A stretch of 64,000 nt of DNA from Atopsyche davidsoni (taxonomy: Eukaryota; Arthropoda; Insecta; Trichoptera; Hydrobiosidae). Below the pieces are notes generated by a model. It worked only from the letters and a program-made list of their open reading frames with translations, did not search any database and had not been told where the DNA came from. The translations under genes and the position numbers were made by a program. Shown here one piece after another: positions 58,401 to 64,000 of this stretch. The DNA lies in contig JAILWY010000028.1 of the NCBI GenBank assembly GCA_022113835.1, positions 4,650,001-4,714,000 of the forward strand, in the 5' to 3' direction. The stretch's first letter is position 1, and each line of letters starts with the position of its first letter.

Positions 58401-61400
58401 TGATAACGAATGTTCTTCATCAGAGGTCGATGACCGATTCGCTGAATATATCTCTTTCCTGCGCGCTTTCAGGTGGAGACGCTGAAGGCCTCGCTGTCGG
58501 AGAAGGAGACTCGCTTCAGGGAGGAGATGGAGAGGACGAAGGGGCGCGCGGACTGGCAGCTGCTGGAGATGCGCCGCCAGCTGGACAAGGTCGAGGCCAA
58601 GTACCAGGAGGCCGTGGAGCAGCTGGAGGAGGAGCACGCTAAAGATACGGGTCAGCACACTCAGCCCGATCCAAGCATTAAATTGATACAAATATTTGAG
58701 GCGTGCAGTGATAAAATTGGCTTTTCACCTGTGATTGCAGAGCGTCTGGCGGAGGAGGGCGACAAGAGGGTGCGCGAGCTGGAGGCGGAGCTGAACGCCC
58801 AGGCTTGCTCGGCTCGCGCCACGCTGGAGCTGGTGCGTGGCCAGCTGCACGCCGAGCACGCCGACGCACTCCACCGCCTCAAGGACGCGCACCGCCAGGA
58901 AATGGGTGAGCAGGAACTCGCCTTCCTATGTCAAGCCCGCATCCGAGTTCCTATAAGTACTTGCTTAGTTCCTAACTGGTCATCGTGGGGTCATGATGGA
59001 GAAATAAATTGTGCTCGTCATATGCTTTCAGGTTCAATGGAGGCTTTCAAGTGGAACAAAACTTGTAACAATTTTTATTCTCCACGGGTACTTATATAAA
59101 CGTTGAACGCAAATTCATTTCACAAAGCGAGTTTGGCCCGCTTGTAATTTAATAATTACAACCATTTTATCCACGTGTAAGGAATTAAAAATGATTTACG
59201 TTTAAAAAGCTAATTATGAGAATTAATCGACGTCTTTGTTTCAATACAATCAGCATTTACGTATATAGCAATAACGTTGTTTGTATATCTTTGCAAAAGT
59301 TATGACTGAAGCTGAAAGTCCTCTATTATGGTTGCAGAACAACAATGGGAGATGTTCACAACGGATAAAGAGCAGTGCCTGGAGAGGATGAAGGCTGAGT
59401 GCGTGCAGGAAGGAGAGGAGGAGAGAGAGAAGCGGGAGAAGCAAATGCTCCACGACCTAGAGGGTACGTACTTCAAGTCTTATGCTTACTTATCATCTCA
59501 AAGATACACTCGTTGCCGCTGTTAACTAGCCAACAGCGTCCTCTTCGTCCAAAATATAGAGGCACTACTTACTAATTGTAAATCAGTTGCAAGTTGTATC
59601 GCTGCTATTGACTTTAAGTATCAAAAGTTTATACTTATACTATTTCCTATTATCTGCAGATTCTGAAAAATTGACTCTGGTACGAAGGTCTAACCTAATC
59701 TAGCATACAGATATGTGACTTAACGACAGCCTACCTTGTTTAATAATCGTTGATCTTATGTGAAATTGTTAATTGCAGAGCTAAAGTCTGAGCTGTCTGC
59801 CAAGGATAACGCTGTGAGCTCTCTGCGAATAGAAGCCCGCAAGGCCACCGATGCCCGCACTGACGTTGAGCGCCGCCTCAGGTGACCTCCCCATCACCTC
59901 TGCTAACCTGCCCGACTCTACTAACCGACTAACATCCGTGCCCGATTAATGCGAGATGAGTGCTCGGTTCTTTGTTAAACAAAGCAAATTTATCTTATTT
60001 TTTCATGATGAGAATCCTATAAACCACACTCCTCATAAAAAGTCAGTGGCTGCAAGCGATGGCAGCAGATGAAGAAGTGATTTGGTGTGAATGCTTTTTT
60101 ATTATGGCATTATATAAAAAACATTTATAAATAGATTAGCTTTTGACGCTCAACCTCAAAAATCAGAACTCTCTTTCCCGTTGTGTATAAATCCAACTGA
60201 CGTTGCGGTATACAACTTTTTTACAAAATATCATTGAAACTCAAAACGTGACCGAACTACTTATCTCGTGTAAGAAAGACGTTTGGATGCTAATCAAAAA
60301 AGTGTCAGTGTATGAAAATAATATTTAATAAGGCGCAGATCCTAGATATTTCCATTTTTTATATATGTACATATTTTAACGTATAAAATATTTGTTAAAA
60401 CGTTTCAGGCATGGCACAAAGCTAACTTGAGTAACTAAGCTAAATTGAGTAGGAAAAGATATTCACGTGTGAATATGCAAGCTATATTTGCAGTTGCTAC
60501 TTGTCGTTAAATACAGTCCGTTATTTTATTTGTATAAATCTATATAAATGGCATAAATGCTTGATAAATAGTTAAGAGATTTCAAAGCCTATAACTATTA
60601 AGTTTAAATTAAATTATTGACTATTATTAAATTAATTAAATTATTGAATACAAAATAGCTTATTATTATGTCTGAAAAATCATCATCATGCATTTAATAT
60701 TAGGTTTTCTTTCAGGTTTCTATAGTGCATACACAGTGTTTTTTTGTTTATATCATGTCTTATATCATCTGCTTGGAATCGATATCATATCCATTTTCAT
60801 TGTATAACATATTTTTTTTATCATTACTATTTTTAATTTTGTAATATTCATGTAATCTATATCATTTACTTCGTGCATCATATAATAATCGAATGTATCA
60901 CAAGTAATATAAAGCTTCATCTATAACAAACAAATAAATTATAATCATAAATGATGTAATTGTATTATTTTTAAATCACTCATCATTTCAATTATAACTT
61001 TTCATTCATTTTCAACATAACAAGATCAATATTTTTGTGTAGCTAACAAGTGGAAAAGGTATTCACAATATAATTGTAGATATATTCGTTAAGTATTATC
61101 CAACATTCCTTTGTCTATAAATAAATTTCCACAATAACACACAAGTGAAACATATTGTTAAAAGAGATACAAGTTTTTTTTTTATGTATGCAGTTGTAAA
61201 TATTGTATGATAATAAATGTCATAGCGTTATCAAAAAAACGAAGACGAAGTTTACTTCTCTAAAAGGAGTTATTCAGGCAGAAGCACTGTAGCAGGAATT
61301 GCAACAATAATGCTTCCATTCAAACAATATTATCAGGCAATGTCATATCGAGTAGCATCACATTCATTTGCATTACGATCGTCTTTACGAAAAATGCTTG

Positions 61401-61700
61401 TTTCCGAGAATAAATAACACTCGTAAGTTCAGTCAATAATTCTCATATAGCTTCTTGTGAATTTCTAAAAGTAGGTTCTAAGGCAAAAGAATTCATTTTA
61501 ATTTTAGTGAATAGTAGAGAGACACGTTAGTTTATTAGATGATCAGTGGATTGGTGGTCGGCAGTTGGCCGATGACCCTGGGAGCCGGTCTGCTGGGAGT
61601 GGCGTCGTGGGCCGCGAGTGGGGCGCCCCTTCACGTCGTACTCCTCTCGCTTGCCCTTCTCTTGCTCCTACTGTGGCCGCATGCTTATACCAAGGAATAA
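30820..61700 (+). CDS. large tail-anchored coiled-coil protein (unrecognised family)
   Basis: The thirteen exons I infer are 30820-31385, 40831-42684, 50098-50162, 54912-55046, 56401-56561, 56759-56998, 57747-57944, 58240-58395, 58473-58650, 58741-58905, 59338-59463, 59779-59881 and 61547-61700. Every junction keeps phase, giving about 1366 residues. Residues 1-806 (the two large exons) are acidic and low-complexity, with Ser/Glu/Asp runs and a KKRVTF motif at 516-521 that fits PP1 docking. Residues 807-1315 form heptad-rich coiled coil (for example LAEEERAARAADDA and EKAEQRHAEAQRQ). The last exon adds a hydrophobic segment at about 1346-1359 (VVLLSLALLLLLLW) only seven residues from the end, which indicates a tail anchor in ER, Golgi or outer mitochondrial membrane. 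The protein may be a tether or scaffold; I do not recognise the family. Uncertain points are the start of exon 2 (40831 or 40846), the start of exon 8 (58240 or 58252) and the weak GTCTGC donor after exon 5. Confidence 0.75.
31940..32760 (-). mobile_element. non-LTR retrotransposon tail fragments
   Basis: On the minus strand, 32395-32760 reads RCYVVSVLLCGVEAWTL, then RILKTPWVDEE, then HISWNTKY, the usual C-terminal tail of an insect LINE reverse transcriptase. Frameshifts and stops are present. A shorter related piece lies near 31940-32040. They sit in the first intron of the coiled-coil gene. Confidence 0.65.
32782..32862 (+). pseudogene. decayed copy of the protease LDLa-1 exon end with its intron start
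   Basis: Bases 32782-32819 match the 3' half of the protease exon at 8103-8219 (GACTGCCAAGACATGTCGGA), with about 12 bases deleted. The match continues through the donor GTAACAAGTG into some 40 bases of the following intron. Because the intron is included, this is a DNA-level copy and not a processed one. It is inverted relative to the parent and 24 kb away. Confidence 0.75.
33437..33561 (+). other. exon-like segment in the first intron of the coiled-coil gene
   Basis: A 125-base open stretch is bounded by an acceptor (ATACAG) and a donor (GTGAGA). It would encode a hydrophobic run (AFVLCVFLIFSWMM) followed by a Cys/Pro-containing tail. Its phase does not fit as a cassette between exons 1 and 2, so it would have to be an alternative exon, a remnant, or chance. 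Confidence 0.25.
34085..34240 (+). mobile_element. non-LTR retrotransposon tail fragment
   Basis: Reads [15 protein letters not shown] and PLKIPWIDHVSRMREEKKL, the LINE tail signature, then decays into an A-rich tract. Confidence 0.55.
34813..35166 (+). other. possible alternative first exon or promoter in intron 1
   Basis: GC content rises locally in an AT-rich intron. From an ATG near 35071 an ORF reads MDLSIFRSPVLTHQRTRAPA and ends at 35166, beside an AAGTGGTTAGT sequence that is a weak donor. No matching exon phase was demonstrated. Confidence 0.25.
35155..35262 (+). repeat. short tandem repeat, three GTGGTTAGTCATGTGATAG-type units
   Basis: Units start near 35155, 35187 and 35245. The last is separated by a spacer. 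Confidence 0.7.
36531..37075 (+). repeat. dispersed AT-rich repeat, copy C
   Basis: Same family as 2700-3135. It starts AATCGTGTCATTTCATTTAT and ends near GGTGCAGTAGATTTTTCTCA. Confidence 0.7.
37340..37448. mobile_element. short MITE with inverted ends
   Basis: The left end CAGTGTTTTCCAACCTTATT and the right end AGGTTGAAAAACACTA are inverted with about one mismatch over 16 bases. The element is about 108 bp. Its ends resemble hAT-type MITEs, but no convincing target duplication was seen. Confidence 0.5.
37786..37828 (+). repeat. GTCTGAAAAA tandem repeat, 3-4 units
   Basis: Ten-base units run in a row; the last one is altered to GTCTTGAAAAA. Confidence 0.8.
38014..38130. repeat. 30-bp inverted repeat with ACCGGT core
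   Basis: Arms 38014-38043 and 38101-38130 pair over 30 bases with four mismatches and share GGTGACCGGTTTCGCA. The loop is 57 bases. A third partial arm is at 38208-38222. Confidence 0.8.
38280..40830. other. AT-rich end of intron 1 of the coiled-coil gene
   Basis: No coding pattern was seen. AT microsatellites lie near 38275-38300 and 40015-40040. Short dispersed blocks with TTTCGGTCCCCGTGCTGGGA-like sequence (39235-39260) recur near 4220 and 40440. Confidence 0.45.
42685..44600 (+). other. intron 2 of the coiled-coil gene, first part
   Basis: AT-rich; no gene seen. A perfect 22-base inverted repeat lies at 43572-43593 and 43619-43640, formed from opposed pieces of the LINE-tail family. Confidence 0.45.
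44620..44945 (+). repeat. duplicated intronic block, copy 1
   Basis: Similar to 49660-49985. Shared landmarks are a GTCGAAGAATTTTTCCGAAA block, GAAAATGAGTGAGTTT with a donor-like GTGAGT, and CCCAATAGCATTATTATACA. Confidence 0.7.
45000..45685 (-). mobile_element. decayed mariner transposase
   Basis: The minus-strand frames read KTAAESHRLLMGLYGEHVLA, KTQCFERFQRFK, LKALGFIQKQGNWVPYEL, NPRDVERRFCMSEMLL and HRIVTGDGKWIH, then a stop where Tyr is expected, then DNPKSKK. These are mariner transposase motifs in order. Frameshifts and stops are present and the C-terminal third is missing. Confidence 0.85.
45690..48395. other. intron 2 of the coiled-coil gene, middle part
   Basis: No gene supported. 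There is a hAT-like end near 46045 (CAGTGGTCCCCAAACTTTTT), a GC-richer patch at 48020-48190, and an inverted match of 48325-48360 to 37165-37200. Confidence 0.4.
48398..48815 (+). repeat. dispersed AT-rich repeat, copy D
   Basis: Same family as 2700-3135. It includes the GGACCGTTTTACCTGGCGAA lead also found inverted at 3104-3125. Confidence 0.7.
49030..49560 (+). repeat. dispersed AT-rich repeat, copy E
   Basis: Same family as copy C. A partial inverted tail of the family lies at about 48850-49015 just before it, giving a nested or fold-back arrangement with copy D. Confidence 0.65.
49660..49985 (+). repeat. duplicated intronic block, copy 2
   Basis: Partner of 44620-44945, placed just before the third exon of the coiled-coil gene. 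A short ORF (MSKNFSETNLQYKLLKKKM) runs into a GTGAGT donor-like site. Confidence 0.65.
50648..50881. mobile_element. hAT-like MITE with inverted ends
   Basis: The ends CAGGGGTGGCCAACTTTT and GTTGGCTACCCCTG are inverted repeats. The element is about 230 bp with no coding capacity and lies in intron 3 of the coiled-coil gene. Confidence 0.6.
51348..53324 (+). CDS. divergent ionotropic receptor (IR), intronless
   Basis: An intact 658-residue single-exon ORF for an insect chemosensory ionotropic receptor, a ligand-gated cation channel of the iGluR family in sensory-neuron membranes. An N-terminal hydrophobic stretch (about 6-22) may be a signal sequence. The S1 half of the ligand-binding domain is at about 230-340. 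M1 is at about 355-378, the pore loop at about 383-400 (KNIWAMSTLFTVVGMQL), M3 at about 411-438 (ending SLNSFIV where AMPA-type receptors have SYTANLAA), the S2 half at 439-590 and M4 at about 592-618. The canonical glutamate-binding Arg is not apparent, as in most divergent IRs. Intronless structure fits lepidopteran IR7d/IR100-type lineages, but I cannot assign an orthologue. The gene lies inside intron 3 of the coiled-coil gene on the same strand. Confidence 0.85.
   Translation: MILQKYAYFYANLVFVYALIIDEFVKNTDPSDGKLSSTCMLKMLHKYVLSTTSRKTRRHLLQVHFSQTNHLHKQENLIKSINSLDNTSVVVGKPKEDVVITPDGYVITNFKIKTYVVFLNHPLELYRELDSIEKHSSWNPSAAFVIIINREHIVAATIIAMFNQLAKRKVINAFVITSDRDDGIVRSYTWLPYNSSQCGAKCDTVHELDHCSGSGMSQIHPDYPKVPSDLRGCVLRVKVVVSEPYVMPPLVNLNTSEKTFAKGVEIKMIRFLAEMLNMSVDIQSNVDYGSGNFSLSNQFDLLNEKIDMVGGNLLSDLQFNEFDSLNYWLEEKIVFCVPKAMNVPFWNNIKYVFTREVWTVLLIISVVKSLVFQYFLWKENAIKNIWAMSTLFTVVGMQLGFVTQTKPKLDYFKVFFVFWLLMGITTLVITQSSLNSFIVNPHLEKQPETSQEVQDSGMEYGGHEVHVFSTESKEIQALAKRFNNCAPLEACIRRVVTRRDFALIVCRAYARYYDSFIRNKTEPSMYCFKREALKTYYPFLMTWKQFPPIGKMQHILTRLFESGFLLRWYEEILPKVKRVDRTAFNTLRMNDLHQVFLLLVVGNAIGFVVFCIEHVCFSFEKQITAATNCLKEMCFGFFRLYFQSGFSREQVIINETTD
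53455..53460 (+). terminator. candidate poly(A) signal of the ionotropic receptor
   Basis: An AATAAA-type hexamer about 130 bases after the stop codon, in AT-rich sequence; chance occurrence is possible. Confidence 0.3.
53633..53917 (-). mobile_element. short non-autonomous Helitron
   Basis: On the minus strand it starts TCTACTATAATAATAGCC and ends GACGGGCTACATTACTAG before T, the same termini as 27799-28470. It is shortened to 285 bases and inserted downstream of the ionotropic receptor. Confidence 0.75.
54614..54886 (+). other. short GC-rich ORF just before the fourth exon of the coiled-coil gene
   Basis: This 90-codon ORF (METASPLHDAL start, RRVRRLQEDVKLLL in the middle) ends 25 bases before the exon acceptor at 54911. 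It could be a uORF or part of an internal first exon of a shorter transcript. There is no domain evidence. A GGGGTTTTCC sequence lies near 54556. Confidence 0.3.
55033..55600 (+). repeat. intronic tandem repeat seeded on the end of the fourth exon
   Basis: Units align at 55081, 55262 and 55485 (periods about 181 and 223). Each unit ends with a degenerate copy of the exon end (CTGCAGTCCGATAG against the exon's CAGCAGTCCGGTAAG) followed by AAACCGGTTTAGG-like sequence. The donor GT has been lost in the copies. Confidence 0.75.
56110..56375 (+). repeat. tandem repeat, about 2.5 units of 105 bp
   Basis: The anchor CCTGCGGTGGG occurs at about 56132, 56237 and 56342, each copy with a GTGGAGTATTACAAATTGA block. 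It lies directly upstream of the acceptor of the fifth exon. Confidence 0.8.
56981..57690 (+). repeat. intronic minisatellite carrying exon end and donor copies, with 228-bp higher-order repeat
   Basis: About nine units of 69-80 bases follow the real exon end. Each begins with a copy of the last 18 exon bases (CAGCGCCAGCTCGCCCAG, mutated in part), and most still carry the GTCA donor start. Donor positions are near 57078, 57147, 57227, 57306, 57375, 57455 and 57613. The blocks 57061-57288 and 57289-57516 are nearly identical, which shows a 228-base higher-order duplication. Confidence 0.9.
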
Positions 61701-64000
61701 CAACCTAACCCATATCCTCTGAGGCTGCACTGAATGTATCAAATTATCAACTCATATCAAAGGTTGCGGACACTGAAAACTGACACGATGAATCACTCGC
61801 AAGTACCCGTGCGATTCAGATTCGATGAAAGATCATTGCTTAAATCCGACAGTGTTCAATCTTGAATAAGTATCTGTAAACTAATGCTACCTCGTAACTT
61901 TTATCACGTTAAACAAAAGCAATAATGCAATCCCAGATTTTATATGTGTTGCATATTATACTTGGATTGAAATTATAAATCAGTGTATTGTTACAAAAAT
62001 ACTTCCAAATCAAGTCACAGCCTTTAGCTGTTTGTACCTTATTTGCTGATACTAGATGCCTACAGTGCAGTCTCAGACTTAATGTGCCTCGCCACACAGC
62101 CACGGAAACTTGATACGTCTACTAAATACTACCCTCGGCGTCGAGCAGTTACAATGGATCTGTATAGTTTGTACTATTCATATTTAAGTATGAATAAAAT
62201 GATGCTATATTTTATATTTTAGCAGAAAGTACTTTCATTTAAATGTTTTTATTAAAAGAAATATTTAGTGATGTTCCCACTATTTATTTTTCAAAGCAAC
62301 TGTAAAGCAATTTCTACTGTAAAAAATCGCTTAAAACAGTAACTGGCCGACTCAACAACTTCTGATAATCATTGCTTCTCTCTAACACTTTGTCATTTGC
62401 TCGTAGTAAATAATCTACAAAACAAATCCAGAAATTTCTCTAATTAAAAATATTAAAATTATGCTATTAAATATTCCATTATAAAAATCACCAAATGCGC
62501 TCATTACTAATCCATACTAGCTGGTGTATTAAAACTGAAAATTTAAGGTTTCTTGAACATTCCGCAGAAGTCTAGGGCCTAACGAAATAAAATTATTGCT
62601 TTGATAATACAAATAGAGTAGATCTGTTGTAAGTGCGTACTAAAATTTTTCTGATTGGTTTAAAATATATATATTTACGTTCAGTTACTGCGGCGTTGTG
62701 TCGAGACACTTATACTGCTTCGAGGCCGAGTTGAGTTTTTGCATTGCATCAGATCAAAAAGCTGCGCTTTAAGATTTAATCTTGCAATAGAAATGCTCAA
62801 TCTGGCTTGAATGCAGCACCGTGTTGAATTCAGTGATGAGATTCTTCCAGTTCTTCTGTTGATTGTACTAAATCAGTTTTTTTAATATTCAATATCAGAA
62901 TTTGTAAAATATTAATACGATAATTGGGCTGCGTAAAGTAACATAATGAATTATGTATTAGTAAAGATTCTTTGAGACGTGGTGAGGATTGCTAACTCCT
63001 GGACTCCACCTGTCTCACAATGAACCTGAAATCTCACATAGTCATTATATAATCTTTAAAGGTATGTGTCTGTGCAATTCTAGTCGACAAGCGTAGATTG
63101 TTTATATCTATAAGGAAAATACTGTGAGACAACCTTTAGGATTGGGAAAAAATTCACATTAAATAAATATCATTTCTGCTTAAAAACTCAATTTAATAAT
63201 TACTGATAAGCTCAGTTTCATTCACAAAGAGTATTGTTAATAACAAATCAGTTATTGTAATATGTTTTAAAAGGAACTGAATCGAATCACTGGTTACAAC
63301 ATTTTTATATTTCCACATTATCAGAACTTCAATGAGTATCGTTGAAACAATCCTTTTTTCCTTGCACGGAATATCTTAATCTAACATTTACCCGGACTTG
63401 ATTATATGCTGTGTGATAACAAATCTATGACAGTAGCAAGTTTATCGTAGCTTATATTGTAATAAATAGGTTTATTTACCTGCAAAAAGTCTTTAATAAT
63501 GTCATGGGTGCATTTTTATACAGCTTATTGCTTTTAGTTCTTTGCGTAATATTGTTTATTTCCATTTTGTGTGCTTTATATTCTCAATAACCCACCCCAT
63601 ATATTTCATTAAACAAGCAGTCACATAAAGCGTAGATATAATAATATTCATTAAACATTATCATTATTTTTGTACAATCATACATTTATTCACAGTTTAT
63701 TTTAATTATTTATATTGTATGTATATATTATTTCTTTTATTATAATTATTTGATATGTACTTGTTTATTCATATATTATATTATATTACTTGAAGGTCTC
63801 TAAATCAATTTTTTTTTTAAATGATAACTAAATATGTAACAGTGACCAAAAACATTAGATCCTCTAAGTATCTCTCCGAATGTGCATAAATACAGAATGA
63901 AAAAATAAACCTTGCTTATATACCGTTTTCTAATATGTAAGATATGATAAAAGCAGACGCACCTTGGACTAAAAGTTTGCATTGTATAATATTGTTACAT
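61701..64000. other. 3'UTR and AT-rich flank without a recognised gene
   Basis: No ORF here has a domain, splice support or coding composition. The window ends in unremarkable AT-rich DNA. Confidence 0.5.
62193..62198 (+). terminator. candidate poly(A) signal of the coiled-coil gene
   Basis: AATAAA about 490 bases after the stop codon at 61698-61700, and the first good hexamer noted downstream. Confidence 0.4.

Noticed and set aside
1..64000. CRISPR arrays, operons and other bacterial features
   Set aside because: Spliced genes, poly(A) signals and animal protein families show nuclear insect DNA; the regular repeats seen are minisatellites without unique spacers.

Overview
The window looks like nuclear DNA of an insect, most probably a moth or butterfly. 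It is AT-rich, with GC-rich exons separated by introns that carry many decayed mobile elements (Helitron, mariner, non-LTR retrotransposon tails and a possible piggyBac piece) and short runs of the insect telomere-type repeat TTAGG. Lepidoptera is suggested by a modular serine protease of the HP14/ModSP type beside immulectin-like C-type lectins. The species cannot be named from the sequence. All gene models were spliced by eye, using acceptor and donor sites, reading-frame phase across junctions and family motifs.

Left third (0.2-10.1 kb, minus strand): a small secreted-peptide ORF, then a 13-exon initiator serine protease of about 678 residues (hydrophobic N-terminus, four LDLa modules, Sushi, Wonton/CCP-like, S1 protease). 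Its last exon is partly copied in a tandem array just downstream. Its introns hold a minisatellite, a fold-back of retrotransposon tails and two copies of a dispersed repeat.

Middle-left (11.1-27.5 kb, minus strand): four tandem paralogous lectin genes, each with seven exons, a signal peptide and three consecutive C-type lectin domains. All exons are intact; the first copy has lost its last residues. The putative Ca/sugar-binding tripeptides differ between paralogues. A broken Helitron (Rep-like coding) separates copy 1 from copies 2-4. Soluble lectins beside an initiator protease of the Toll/prophenoloxidase type make this a plausible recognition-plus-protease immune cluster.

Right half (30.8-61.7 kb, plus strand): one large 13-exon gene of about 1366 residues. 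It has two acidic, disordered N-terminal exons with a PP1-docking-like motif, a long coiled coil, and a final exon that adds a hydrophobic tail anchor. An intact, single-exon divergent ionotropic receptor gene (51.3-53.3 kb) lies inside one of its introns on the same strand. Other introns hold mariner and Helitron remnants, a decayed copy of an LDLa exon of the protease, and two tandem arrays that appear seeded on the 3' ends of neighbouring exons. The last 2.3 kb is 3'UTR and AT-rich DNA with no recognisable gene.
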